Part shown: piece by piece, positions 20,832 to 30,359 of the stretch
How positions within the stretch are numbered: the stretch's first letter is position 1
How the letters are laid out: the number at the start of each line of letters is the position of its first letter
Origin: Chrysophaeum taylorii
Lineage: Eukaryota > Sar > Pelagophyceae > Pelagomonadales > Pelagomonadaceae
Reading direction: 5' to 3'
NCBI GenBank assembly: GCA_029834535.1
Contig: JAQMWT010000186.1
Coordinates: 47,669 to 111,668, forward strand
DNA: 64,000 bases
Position numbers and translations under genes: made by a program
Notes under the pieces: model-generated
The model's input: the letters and a program-made list of their open reading frames with translations, nothing else
The model's database searches: none
Told to the model about the DNA's origin: nothing

Positions 20832-21428
20832 TTACCGTTGGGGGGGGGGCGGCCGCAAGCCACTGCAGGCCTCGGGTAACAACGACGCAGAAGCGGTCGT
20901 CGGCGCCTCCCGAGCCCGAATCTCGGCGGCGGCCAGGTAGTCGTGGGCCGCGCGGCGCGCCGCGTTGAGGGCCTGGGCGACATCCTCGGGTTCGTCCTCG
21001 GCACCGAGTTGGGCGTCGAGGTCCTGGAGGGCGTCGAGCCACGAATTTCGGAGGAGGTCGAGATAGTCGAGGTCCGCGACAGCGGCCGACCGCGCCTGGT
21101 CGTAGTAGACCCCCATGCCGCTGAGCCCTGTCACGTCGTAGCGTCGGCTCTTCTCGTACTCGTCGATCGCGTCGCGCAGAGCGTTGCCGACGACGGGGAG
21201 CTCGCGCACGTAGTTGGACCGGAAGAAGCGCGACGGCGCGTTTCCGCCGACCCGCGGCAAACTTTCGTCGGTGTAGGGCCGCGTCCGCAACAAGGCGCGC
21301 AGGCACGCGGCGTTCTCCGTCGAATCGACGAGCGCCGCCGCTTCCACGATAGGTTCTTCGAGGGGACTGATCGGAGGTGCCACCAGGAGCGCGGCCAACG
21401 CCGCTGGCGCGAGACACCCGACGACCAT
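20832..21428 (-). CDS. Small protein with signal peptide, function unknown
   Basis: 198 residues from ATG 21428, stop 94 bp before the Alb3 start on the same strand. MVVGCLAPAALAALLVAPP is a likely signal peptide. The rest is soluble and mostly helical, with the central segment RFFRSNYVRELPVVGNALRD and a C-terminal helical region (ALNAARRAAHDYLAAAEI). Codon bias matches the neighbours. No family is recognised; a lumenal plastid protein is one possibility (inference from signal peptide and neighbours). Confidence 0.6.
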   Translation of the reverse strand: MVVGCLAPAALAALLVAPPISPLEEPIVEAAALVDSTENAACLRALLRTRPYTDESLPRVGGNAPSRFFRSNYVRELPVVGNALRDAIDEYEKSRRYDVTGLSGMGVYYDQARSAAVADLDYLDLLRNSWLDALQDLDAQLGAEDEPEDVAQALNAARRAAHDYLAAAEIRAREAPTTASASLLPEACSGLRPPPPQR

Positions 21429-21454
21429 AAAGCAAACCCTCGTCTACGTTAGTA

Positions 21455-23711
21455 GTAGCCTCCACTCTGAGATCTCTGATGCACTCTACCCGATCAACGT
21501 TGCCGTCGGGGTCAAAGGCGGCGCGCCTCGTCTTTGGCGTCCGCACCCACGCGGAGCAGTACCCCGACCAGGTCATCATCAAGCTGGACAAACGCAACGC
21601 CTCCAACGAGCTCAAGCGCCGGACCGTCGTGGACAAACTCGCAAACCACGCCAACGCTAAGCTGCGTGCCTTTCGCCACTTTATGTTCAAGCAATTACGG
21701 CCGGCATCCTGGGTGGCCCTCCATGGCCCCACCGGCCTCGATCGCGCCCTCTTCGACTCTTAAGAAGGCGGCCAACAAGGCGACCCCACCTATCCACCGG
21801 CGTACTGTCTGGCAACGCATGACGCCGCGCAGGCCCTTGACACCCGCTTACGTTCATGTGCCGGCTACGCACGATTTAGCATGGACGACGGCGTCATCTC
21901 TGGTTCCCCTCGTGAGGTTGTCGACGCCCTCCTGCAGCACGCCCGCGACATCCAAGCTAGCGGCGAGGAGCTCCGCCTCGACGAGTGCGTGGCGTTCTGT
22001 CCGGCACTTGGCATGGGTCTTCTCGATCACCCCGATGTTCACGACCACGTCCAAGTTGCGCCGGACGGCACGCGCACTCTTGCTGGTATCCCCGTTGTCG
22101 CCGACGGCCTCGTAATCTACGGTGTGCCCATCGGCTCCCCCGGACACGCCGGAGATGCCTATGTCGAAGCTACCTTGCAACGCGAGGTTGACGCTCAGGT
22201 GAGCTACATGAGCACCATTCGCACCAAGCTCCAGACCGTCTCCCTCCACTGCATGTACTCGTTGTTGGGCCGCTACTGCATCGCCCCGCGCATGGACTAC
22301 CTCGCGCAACACTGCTACCCCACGAATGCCTCGAGCGCGCTCCGCCGCTTCGACGTTGCCGTCCTCAGCTTCGTCGCCACAGCACTTGGCGCAGAGCCGC
22401 GTCAGGTTTTTGACTCCACCGGCATCGTCCTCCAACGCCTCCGCCTTCCTGCTCGAAGTGGGGGTGGCGGCATTCGCTCCTGCGCCGACCTCGGCCCCGC
22501 CGCCTTTGTTGGCACGGCAGCCCGGACTCTCCCACACCTCGTCGACCTTCGCGATCCTACGGGTGCCGTGGAGGTCCCTGGCTACCTCCCCCGCCTCGCC
22601 TCGGTCCTGGGTGCCACTTCTTTTCGCACAGGTAACGAGTTGCACCGTTGGCACCACCTCCTCGCATCCGGTTGCCGCCTGGGGCGAGCACTCGAGACTA
22701 CGTGGGACGGACGTCGGGCTGATCTCCGTACCACGCTGGCTTCCCACGGCGGCGCTGGTTCCGGCGACCCCGCCAACGTTCATCTCCTCGACGGTCCTCT
22801 CTCCCACGAATTCGTCTCCATGGGCGTCCTCGTCGACGGTGACCATCTCGACACGCGGACCACCTGGCACGACGGCCTGCTCGAGTGCGTCCTCTGCATC
22901 GTCAAAGAGGCCGGCATCCCAGCCCTGTCCGAGGTTTTCGGCATCTTTTCTGACGTCGTCGCCCCTACCATTCGCACGCGCCTCTACGGCCGGTACCGAG
23001 GCAATCTCGCCCGACGCCAAGTCGTCCCAGACATCCTCACCACGCTCGACGACAAGGAGCAACTCTACGACCTCAAAACCCTCGCTTGGGGTTCGTTATA
23101 CACCGCCCACGCCCTCCATCCCTCCCACCCGTCGCCTGTCGATCGGCGCGCAGCGCAAGTCCACTCCGAATACCTCGCTCACGCCCGCGGCATCGACGCC
23201 ATCATCCCCGAGCCGCGGGTACAGCACCACCGCCTGGCTTCTTGGGCCCTGTCGAACAGCGGCTACGTAGCTACGGCACCGTCGCCGGCCTCGTCTTTGG
23301 TGCCTTCGGCGAGGCCAGCGCGGCGTTCCACGCCCTCGCCCAAACATGCGCAGAGCGCATCGCTGCGCGAACCTGGGTGGCGAGCGGCTGCGCCAACTTC
23401 ACAGAGGCAAAGGTGGCCCAAAAAAAACTCGCCGCATCTACCGCGAGTGGGGGAACGCCAACGCATTAAAACCCGGGCGCGCTGCGCCCTCACCGCCCTC
23501 ACCCATGTCGCCGCCTCGGGGAGCCCCACCCAGGCCGCCCGATCCCAGCAGGACGTCACCCTTCGTCGCACATACGTCCGGCGGCAGCATGCGTACGACC
23601 TGCGGGCGGCGGGGCCCTTGGTCCTCTCTTCGCCTGCCACACGACTCGGCGATGATGACCCCGACTAGGTCCCCAATACCTATCTACGCCCGTCAGGCAT
23701 ATCCCTCCTAA
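21455..23711 (+). mobile_element. Decayed, 5'-truncated non-LTR reverse transcriptase
   Basis: Reverse transcriptase palm motifs are readable across frames: INVAVGVKGGA and IIKLDKRNASNELKRR (motif A), EGGQQGDP (motif B), and RFSMDDGVISGSP (motif C, the YxDD site). A long C-terminal part follows (SLHCMYSLLGRYCIAPRMDY) and ends with GLVFGAFGEASAAFHALAQ. The element is broken by a frame change near 21525, an in-frame TAA at 21761-21763 directly before motif B, a frame change near 23280 and another at an A-run near 23420. There is no endonuclease domain and no poly-A tail. It lies between two minus-strand genes and looks like a dead LINE-type copy. Confidence 0.82.
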
Positions 23712-23773
23712 CCCCACAAAACCACGCACATCCTTCGTGCACCACACTCACACCCCCCTTCCTCTTATTTGTA

Positions 23774-25372
23774 CTATCGAGCCCCACCCCTGAGGTAGAG
23801 GGACTCGAACTTTTGGTGGGGGGTCGAGTGGTATTCCGCGAAGCGGCCGTGAGCGGCCTCGGCCGACCAGGAGTGTGCGCCGAAGGAGGCCTCGACGGTG
23901 TTGTCGCGGTGGCGCGCCCAGCCCACAGGAAGCTTTGTGGGCTCGGGGATCTCCTCATGATCTTGCTCCTCCTCCTCCATCAACGGACCCGCGGCATCGT
24001 CCTGCCGCAGCCAGGCGAGGACGGTCGCGTATAAGGTCCCACCCTGCGGAAGTTGATTGGTGGGTAAATAGGCGCGCACCGTGCCGTTGGAGACGTGGGC
24101 GACGTGGGTCGCCCAGGATTCAAGCCCCCGGAGCACGTGCGTCGCGTACAAGACGGTCGCGCCGTCCCTGGCTAACCAGGTCAAGACGGTATCGCGCGCG
24201 TCGACGTCGAGGTCGCGGGTAATCTCGTCGACGAGATAGAGTTCGGCCGGAGTCGCGAGCTGGAGGACGAGCTGCATGCGCGTGCGCTGGCCCGAGGAGG
24301 CGTCGGCCGGGGTCCAGGCGGGGTCTATTTCGAGGGCGCGGGCGAGGGCCGTCGCGCGCGGTCCGGCGATAAGGTTCGAGAAGGGGACGCGGCTCGAAAC
24401 CGGGAGGAGGTCGGCAAGCGCGGCCTTGAAGGCGCCGCCGAGGAGCGCGACGCGTCCTGCGGCCCGGAGGTTCGAGGCCGTCGGGTCGCTCCCGAGCACT
24501 CTAACCCGCGCTCCGGGAGAGAGGCGGGCCCCCGCGAGGATTTGGAGTAAGGTAGTTTTTCCGCTGCCGTTGAGTCCCGCGAGGACGACGCGCGAGCCGC
24601 GGCGGACCGTGAGAAAGAGGTCGCGGAGCGCCGGACGCGCGTCGTACGCCCACGTCAGCCCGCGAACGTCGATCGCGACCTCGTCGTCGACGAGAACCGG
24701 ACGCGGCGCTTTTCGGGGTTGGGCAACCTCGAGGTCCTGTCGCACCTCGACGACCCTTCCTCGATCCATCCTCACCACGTGCGTTGGCCAGGCCTCCAAG
24801 CCGTCGAAGACGTGGGTCGCGTACACGCACGCGACGTCGCCGAGCGTCTCGATCGCGTCGGCTCGGCACACGACGTCGAGCTCCGCGCACGCCTCGTCCA
24901 GCAGCGCGATATCGGGCTTGGAGGCGAGCGTTGCGAAAAGCTGCACGCGCCGCATCTCGCCATCCGAGAGGAGACGCGTCTCGCGGTGCCGTAGCCGGTC
25001 GAGCCGCAAAGCGCGACGCAGCGAACCAGCCCACGCGGGGTCGCCCGACCGCTCGAACGCGGCGTCGACTAATTCCCCGACGTTCAGGCTCGCCATGTTC
25101 CGGCCCCACCCCTCCGTCGCCACCAACGCCACCCGCGCCGACTCTGGTTCCGTCCGGACGCAGCCCGCGTCGACCGTGTGTCGCCCCGCAACCACCTGGA
25201 GCAGTGTCGACTTCCCAGCTCCGTTCGGCCCGACCAACACGGCGCGCGCGCCGCGCGGCAACGCGACGCTCACGCCGCGCAGCGCGGCCCTGGGCGTCTC
25301 CAGCACTCGCGACTTGGCCGCGTCCACTTTGTAAGCGAACATCACATCCTCGCACCATATCGCCGCCGCCAT
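23774..25372 (-). CDS. Tandem ABC ATPase, CAF16-like
   Basis: 532 residues with two ABC ATPase domains and no membrane segments. Domain 1 (about 5-230): Walker A GPNGAGKST, signature LLSDGEMRRVQ, Walker B IALLDEACAELD. Domain 2 (about 245-450): Walker A GLNGSGKTT, signature ASSGQRTRMQ, Walker B LYLVDEITRDLD. Each ends in the CAF16-type motif ATHVFDGLEAWPTHV / ATHVLRGLESWATHV, so both halves belong to the soluble CAF16/ABCI group linked in yeast to CCR4-NOT. Known CAF16 proteins carry one domain, so this is a duplication-fusion. The C-terminal tail is acidic and has no recognised motif. The ATG at 25372 follows the usual start context. Confidence 0.9.
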   Translation of the reverse strand: MAAAIWCEDVMFAYKVDAAKSRVLETPRAALRGVSVALPRGARAVLVGPNGAGKSTLLQVVAGRHTVDAGCVRTEPESARVALVATEGWGRNMASLNVGELVDAAFERSGDPAWAGSLRRALRLDRLRHRETRLLSDGEMRRVQLFATLASKPDIALLDEACAELDVVCRADAIETLGDVACVYATHVFDGLEAWPTHVVRMDRGRVVEVRQDLEVAQPRKAPRPVLVDDEVAIDVRGLTWAYDARPALRDLFLTVRRGSRVVLAGLNGSGKTTLLQILAGARLSPGARVRVLGSDPTASNLRAAGRVALLGGAFKAALADLLPVSSRVPFSNLIAGPRATALARALEIDPAWTPADASSGQRTRMQLVLQLATPAELYLVDEITRDLDVDARDTVLTWLARDGATVLYATHVLRGLESWATHVAHVSNGTVRAYLPTNQLPQGGTLYATVLAWLRQDDAAGPLMEEEEQDHEEIPEPTKLPVGWARHRDNTVEASFGAHSWSAEAAHGRFAEYHSTPHQKFESLYLRGGAR

Positions 25373-25789
25373 TCGCGTTGTTGTTTGTGGCCGTGCTTTC
25401 CACTAGCAAGCGATAATAACACAGGACGAGTATAGTTTGGTCACCACCTTGGATCAATGCACGATGCCCGCCCTCGCAAAAGTTGAGAGAACTTCTTCCA
25501 TCGTGCCACCACCATCGTCGTCGGAGTCCGACAATACACACGCACGACAATGTACTGATCCAGCCCCTACAGAACCCGGACCATATAGCAGCAGCAGCAG
25601 CAGCAGCAGCAGCATCATCATCAAGGTTAATAAACGAGGAGGAGCATCAATCATTATAGACGCGACGCAAACACCGCGCCGCCGCCTTGAATAATGATGT
25701 CGGCTGGCTTCCGCAGGGGATAAAAAACATCCTCGGCGAGCAACAACAACTAACATCACGAGTGGTGCGCGAAACTTTTCGCCGCTCTC
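25373..25789. other. Intergenic region with AGC/ATC repeats
   Basis: 417 bp between the ABC gene start and the eIF5B stop. It contains a CAG run followed by ATC triplets (about 25587-25623). Nothing else recognisable. Confidence 0.6.
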
Positions 25790-28159
25790 TCAAATGATGG
25801 AGAAGACTTTCTTGAGTTTGATGACGAGGCGCCAGTCGTCGTTGGAAAGGTCGTCCTTGAAGTACTGTTTGAGCTGGTCTATTGACTCGCGGGAGAGCTT
25901 GGAGTAGAGGGCGTGGGTCGCGTCGAACTGGCGACCGTAAGTGAGAGTGGGGTTGTTGGGATTTGCGATTTTTATGGCGCACTCGCTCCCTTTCTTGACG
26001 CGCTCGACCTCCTTGTGGTTTGACTGGATGCTCTGGACGACGCCGACGTCGAGGAAGTTGTTGTGGGGAATGCAGAGGGGCGTGCCGACCTTGAGAATGC
26101 CGTCGACGACCTCGACGCCAACGACGATAGGGTCCTTGGCATTAAATATGTGCTTGGGGAGAATTTTGACGAGGCACGGAAAGACGGCGACCTCCTGGGC
26201 CTGGGCCCTCTTCCGGTCCATCGTCTCGTCGAGATGTCTCGTGAAGCTCGTCTCGAGGTGGTATATGATCTCGGCGGTGAAAACGCGGACGCCGATCTTG
26301 TCGGCGTGTGCCTGGGCTTCGGGATCGACGGGGACGTCGAATCCCAGGATGCAAGCGAACTCGTCGTGGCCCTTTTGCTGCATGAGCCCCGCCCTGATGA
26401 CGTCCTTCTTGTAGACGGGGCCGACCGACGCGGCGAAGACGGGAATCGGTTGGCGCTCCTTTCCGGAGCGGTCCTTGCCCGGATTTCGGAGAAACTCGAG
26501 GAGCGCCTCGAGGGCCCCGAGCGTCGAGGCCTGCACCGAGACGCCGCGGGCCTCGGTGACGAGGGTGTCGACGAGGCCGCTCACGTCCTTCACGACCTCC
26601 TCCTTGAGGTCCTCGAGGTCGTCGTCGGGCCCGCTCACGAGGAGCGACGTGCCCGGGACGACCTTTTCGAGGCCTTGGCCCGTGATCTTGAGGCCGATGG
26701 CAGCCTGGACGACGTCGTGCTTGATGAGCTCGGACTTGACTCTCGTTTCGCGGCTCGGGGGCGGGGTCAGCAGCGCCCGCGCTTGCGTGACGAGCGCGCC
26801 GTCCTGCGCGCACAACACGAGCGTGTCGCCCTCGCGGAGCGTGCCGTTGACCAGGATCACGTCCAGCGTCGCTCCCAACCCCTCGACGACCTTCACCTCG
26901 AGCACGGTGCACTGGAGGGTCGACGAAAGCATGAGCGCCTTGGTCAGCCGCTGTTGCGTGAGCGACAAGATCACCCGGAGCAGGTCGGGCACGCCCTCGC
27001 CGGTTATCGCCGACGTCGGGACTATCGAGACGGTAGACCGGGGATCTTCGTTTTCCCAATACAACGCCACGTTCAGACCTTGTTCGTTGAGTTCCCGCGA
27101 GCACTGCTCGAGTCGCCCCCGAAACTCCTGCATCGTGTTGTCGCGCTGCGTCGCGAGCGACCGTCGCACGCACGCGTTCTCCGCGCCTTTCCAGTCGTAG
27201 CACCGGTCAATCTTGTTCAACGCGACGACGAACGGCGTCCGTTTACGCTTGAGCATCGAGATCGATTCGAGGGTCTGTTGTTCGAGGCCGTGCATCATCT
27301 CCTTCGCACCTCCGATCGCTTTCCGCGAGCGACGCGACGACGCGCTTCGAGGCTCGTGCCGGCCCGTGTCGTCGGCGGCATCCTCCCAGTCGTCGGCGGC
27401 ATCCTCCCAGTCCCCACCCGCGTCCTCCTCGGCAGGCTGCTCGACGACCTTCGCGGACCCCTTCTCGTCCGGCTCTTCTGGTTCCGCCGCTGCCTTCTCG
27501 TCGGGCGGTGCTTCTTCTTCTTCCTCCTCTTCTTCTTCGGGGTCCTCCTCCTCCTCCTTGGTGCTGCGCGGCTCCTTGGGCGCGACGCGCGACACTGGCA
27601 GCATCCCTGCGTCCTGCATGGACTTAAGCCGGCGCTCGGCCGCGAGGCGCGCCTCGCGCTGCTTCTTCGTCTCGTACGTCCCTTTAAGCTTCGCCTCCGC
27701 CTTCTTCTCGGCGCGGCGCGCGAGCTTTGCGTCGCGACGCTCCTTCGCCTCGGCCTCCGCCTTGAGCCGCGCCTCTTCCTCCTCCCGGATCTTCCGCTCC
27801 TGCTCCTCCTTGATCTTCCGCACCCGCTCCTCCTCGGCCTTTTGCGCGGCGAGTCGCTCCGCGATGAGTTTCCCCCTCGCGCTCTGCGGCTTGGGCGCCG
27901 CTTCCTCGTCGTCGCCCTTATCCTTCTTCCCGCGCTTCTTCTTCTTGTCTTTCTTCTTCCCGCCCCCGCCGCCCTCGACCGTCGTCGCCGCGGCCTCCTC
28001 CTCCGGCGCCGAAGGCGCCTCCGAAGCCTCGCCCGGCGCGGCCGCGGCGGCGGCGGCCTCGGCGGCGGCCTCGTTTAACACCGCATCCCAGTCCTCCTCC
28101 TCCTCCTCGTTGGCTGCCTTGGCGGCGGCCTTTCCGCCCTTCTTCTTCTTTGGAGCCAT
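25790..28159 (-). CDS. eIF5B-like translation factor lacking GTPase motifs G1-G3
   Basis: 789 residues from ATG 28159 (MAPKKKKGGKAAAKAANEEE). The N-terminus (about 1-280) is the usual charged Lys/Glu-rich eIF5B extension. The G domain begins abruptly at MMHGLEQQTLESISMLKRK (about 287), continues with G4 ALNKIDR and G5 PTSAITGEG, and is followed by complete domains II-IV (GFDVPVDPEAQ, PIVVGVEVVDG, and a C-terminal YFKDDLSNDDWRLVIKLKK). Roughly 100 residues that should hold the P-loop, switch I and DTPGH are absent from the DNA; the frame is open through the junction and no intron can supply them. eIF5B joins ribosomal subunits using GTP, so this copy could not bind GTP normally. Options: a dominant variant, a decaying paralogue, or an assembly collapse. 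Confidence 0.9.
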   Translation of the reverse strand: MAPKKKKGGKAAAKAANEEEEEDWDAVLNEAAAEAAAAAAAPGEASEAPSAPEEEAAATTVEGGGGGKKKDKKKKRGKKDKGDDEEAAPKPQSARGKLIAERLAAQKAEEERVRKIKEEQERKIREEEEARLKAEAEAKERRDAKLARRAEKKAEAKLKGTYETKKQREARLAAERRLKSMQDAGMLPVSRVAPKEPRSTKEEEEDPEEEEEEEEEAPPDEKAAAEPEEPDEKGSAKVVEQPAEEDAGGDWEDAADDWEDAADDTGRHEPRSASSRRSRKAIGGAKEMMHGLEQQTLESISMLKRKRTPFVVALNKIDRCYDWKGAENACVRRSLATQRDNTMQEFRGRLEQCSRELNEQGLNVALYWENEDPRSTVSIVPTSAITGEGVPDLLRVILSLTQQRLTKALMLSSTLQCTVLEVKVVEGLGATLDVILVNGTLREGDTLVLCAQDGALVTQARALLTPPPSRETRVKSELIKHDVVQAAIGLKITGQGLEKVVPGTSLLVSGPDDDLEDLKEEVVKDVSGLVDTLVTEARGVSVQASTLGALEALLEFLRNPGKDRSGKERQPIPVFAASVGPVYKKDVIRAGLMQQKGHDEFACILGFDVPVDPEAQAHADKIGVRVFTAEIIYHLETSFTRHLDETMDRKRAQAQEVAVFPCLVKILPKHIFNAKDPIVVGVEVVDGILKVGTPLCIPHNNFLDVGVVQSIQSNHKEVERVKKGSECAIKIANPNNPTLTYGRQFDATHALYSKLSRESIDQLKQYFKDDLSNDDWRLVIKLKKVFSII

Positions 28160-28231
28160 TATTGTCACCTTCGCCGACAACTGCTCATAGCTTGCACGAA
28201 CCACCACCAAACCCTCATCGGTTACTAGTCC
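28160..28231. promoter_or_regulatory. Divergent promoter, 72 bp
   Basis: The only DNA between the ATG of the eIF5B-like gene and the ATG of the 2OG oxygenase gene. Any two-way promoter must lie here or inside the genes. Confidence 0.4.
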
Positions 28232-29380
28232 ATGAGGCGGGTTTTGCTACTCGTGCCGTTCTTCTCCTCCGTTTTCGCCGCGTCCTGCGGCGAGGTCGTG
28301 GAGATCGAGTACGACGATGTGGTCGGGGGCGCGGACGTGACCGCGCAGGTCGCCGAGGCGTTCGGCCCCGGGGGCTACGGCATCCTCGCCGTCACGGGCG
28401 TGCCCGCCTCGCTGACAGCCGCGCGACGCGAGCTCCTCGGCCTCGCGCGAAATCTCGCGCGGCTCCCCGAGGCGACCCTCGCCAAGTACGAGCGGCCCGA
28501 CCTCAACTACATCGTCGGGTGGTCTCGCGGCCGCGAGAAGTTTCTCGGTACGTTGGACGACGCGAAGGGTTCGTTTTACGCCAACGCGATCTTCGACAGC
28601 AAAAGCGGCCGGAAGCTCGCAGCCAAGTACCCCGCCTCCACCGCCACACCCGCCTGGCCCGACGCCGACCTCAACGCCAACTTCAGCGGCGCCTTCAAAC
28701 ACCTCTCGCGCGCACTCTACGACTTGAGCTACCACGTCCTCAGACGCTGCGATTACGTCGTCGACGACCAGCTCAACGTCAAGAAACGGTGGTGGTGGTG
28801 GTGGCGCCGCCGCCGCATCCCTCTCGCTGCCATCACGCACAAGCGCTCGCGCCTCCACGTCTCGCGCCTCCTCCACTACTACCCGTCGGCAACCGGCAGC
28901 TGGTGCGGCTGGCACAACGATAATTCGGTCGTGACGGCCCTGGTGCCAGCCATGTTCTACGACGACGACGACGACGGACGAGAGCTCCGAGGGGACGAGG
29001 TGCCGCCCGACGCCGGGTTGGAGGTGTTTGCGAACGGCGAGCCCGTCAAAGTCAAGCTCGAGAGGGACGACGTCGTCTTCTTCCAGATTGGCGAGGCAGC
29101 CCAGGTCCTCTCGGGCGGCGCGCTCGTCGCGACCCCCCACCGCGTTGTTGCGGGTACCGCCTCAACACACCGCAACATCTCGCGCGAATCCTTTGCGATT
29201 TTCGTCGAACCCAACTGGGACGAGAAGCTCAAACCGCCGCCCGGGCGCTCGCTCCCGGACGTCTATGCGGCCGCCCACGCCGACGCCCTCATCCCGCCCC
29301 TCCCCACCCGCCTCCCCAAAGTCCCCGTCGAATTTGCCCAGTTCCTCGCCGACTCCGTCCGCGAGTACTACGAAGCTTAG
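28232..29380 (+). CDS. 2-oxoglutarate/Fe(II) oxygenase, isopenicillin N synthase-like
   Basis: 382 residues from ATG 28232, single exon. The signal peptide MRRVLLLVPFFSSVFAASC suggests secretion or organelle entry. An N-terminal DIOX_N-like region (YDDVVGGADVTAQVAEAF, GGYGILAVTGVP) precedes the double-stranded beta-helix with ligands His and Asp in GWHNDNS, His in ATPHRVV, and Arg in ISRESFAIFVEP. HVSRLLHYYP precedes the site as in the family. A low-complexity insert (KKRWWWWWRRRR) coded by TGG/CGC repeats sits just before it; it lacks a convincing intron and is kept. Substrate unknown. It shares a 72-bp promoter region with eIF5B and converges on the fibrillin gene with 7 bp between stops. 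Confidence 0.88.
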   Translation: MRRVLLLVPFFSSVFAASCGEVVEIEYDDVVGGADVTAQVAEAFGPGGYGILAVTGVPASLTAARRELLGLARNLARLPEATLAKYERPDLNYIVGWSRGREKFLGTLDDAKGSFYANAIFDSKSGRKLAAKYPASTATPAWPDADLNANFSGAFKHLSRALYDLSYHVLRRCDYVVDDQLNVKKRWWWWWRRRRIPLAAITHKRSRLHVSRLLHYYPSATGSWCGWHNDNSVVTALVPAMFYDDDDDGRELRGDEVPPDAGLEVFANGEPVKVKLERDDVVFFQIGEAAQVLSGGALVATPHRVVAGTASTHRNISRESFAIFVEPNWDEKLKPPPGRSLPDVYAAAHADALIPPLPTRLPKVPVEFAQFLADSVREYYEA

Positions 29381-29387
29381 GAGCCGC

Positions 29388-30074
29388 TTAGGAGCCGGCG
29401 AGTCGACGCAATATGAACAGCCCCCCGCGAGACCCCCGACTGATTCGGACCTCGTCGTCGATAAAGGTCGACACGATAGACCCCCGGGGCCTCGGCAGCG
29501 GCAGCCTCGCGCGGATCGGCGTCTCGAGGACCCTCGCCTCCACCTCCTCGAACACGATACCTACCGTCGCCTCGTCTTCAGCCGAGGCTAACCCCCGCAC
29601 CCGCACCTCCACTCGCGCCCCGCCGACCCCCAGGATCACGACGTTCTCGACGACGCCATTTTCGAGGTCCACGACTTGCTCGTTCCGAACGTCGACGGCA
29701 CGATTCGAGGGATTCGTCGACTCGAATCCCCCCGCGAGTGCGGGTAAGTATCGGAACAGCGTCTTATACACCGCGTCGGTCGCGTCCTGGAACGGCGAAG
29801 ACGACGACGACGACGACGACATGCTCGAGAACACGAGAGACCACCGCCCGCTGATGTCCCCCAGCGATTCCTTCCCTTGCACCGCCGCTTCCTCGAGCCT
29901 CTCGGTGGCCGCCAAGATTGCCTCAATCGACCCGTCGCGCCGCCGGTAACCGGCAATCGACCCGAGCAGCTCGGTCGTCTTGGCGCATTGACACCGAGGC
30001 CTCAACACTCGAGACCTCCGATGCTCGACGACGAACGCGGAGCTCAAGCTCGAAACGAGCAGTATTGCGTACAT
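29388..30074 (-). CDS. Plastid lipid-associated protein (PAP/fibrillin)
   Basis: 228 residues from ATG 30074. The fibrillin pattern is complete: a helical start (KTTELLGSIAGYRRRDGS, then AATERLEEAAVQGKESLGD), SGRWSLVFSS, a beta-rich middle with ENGVVENVVILGVGG, and the C-terminal signature DDEVRISRGSRGGLFILRR. MYAILLVSSLSSAFVVE is a signal peptide ending in SSAF, the Phe-containing site typical of secondary-plastid targeting. Family members coat plastoglobules and thylakoids and carry lipids. A Ser run (about 84-93) comes from a triplet repeat. Confidence 0.88.
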   Translation of the reverse strand: MYAILLVSSLSSAFVVEHRRSRVLRPRCQCAKTTELLGSIAGYRRRDGSIEAILAATERLEEAAVQGKESLGDISGRWSLVFSSMSSSSSSSSPFQDATDAVYKTLFRYLPALAGGFESTNPSNRAVDVRNEQVVDLENGVVENVVILGVGGARVEVRVRGLASAEDEATVGIVFEEVEARVLETPIRARLPLPRPRGSIVSTFIDDEVRISRGSRGGLFILRRLAGS

Positions 30075-30359
30075 ACGAAACCCTCCCTATACGTAAAGTC
30101 TAAAGTACGCTTATGCGCTCGTCGTCGCAAGCAAGACCTGGATGTCCCGCAACCTTTTGTTGTCCAGCGCGTGGTTGCCGAGGCCACGCCGCTTCACCCA
30201 GCGAGCTATCACGGCCGCGAGGACGGTCAACTGCTAGCGGCACCTCGCCACTTTGAGAGGAGGGCGGCCATGCGCAAGTCGTGCGCCTTTTGCTCGATCA
30301 CCGTACCTGCCCTGGAAAAATGCCAACAAACAAATCGCCGCTTCACATAACCGATTGGC

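Noticed and set aside
26063-28078. Long plus-strand open frame (671 codons) opposite eIF5B
   Set aside because: Mirror of a real GC-rich gene; Leu/Arg-rich with no domain. The same applies to the long frames opposite the Mei2-like gene (7374-8576) and the Ski2-like gene (41652-43397).
28780-28850. Poly-Trp/Arg insert in the 2OG oxygenase as an unspliced intron
   Set aside because: No convincing GT-AG pair keeps the frame with a pyrimidine-rich acceptor; kept as a triplet-repeat insertion.
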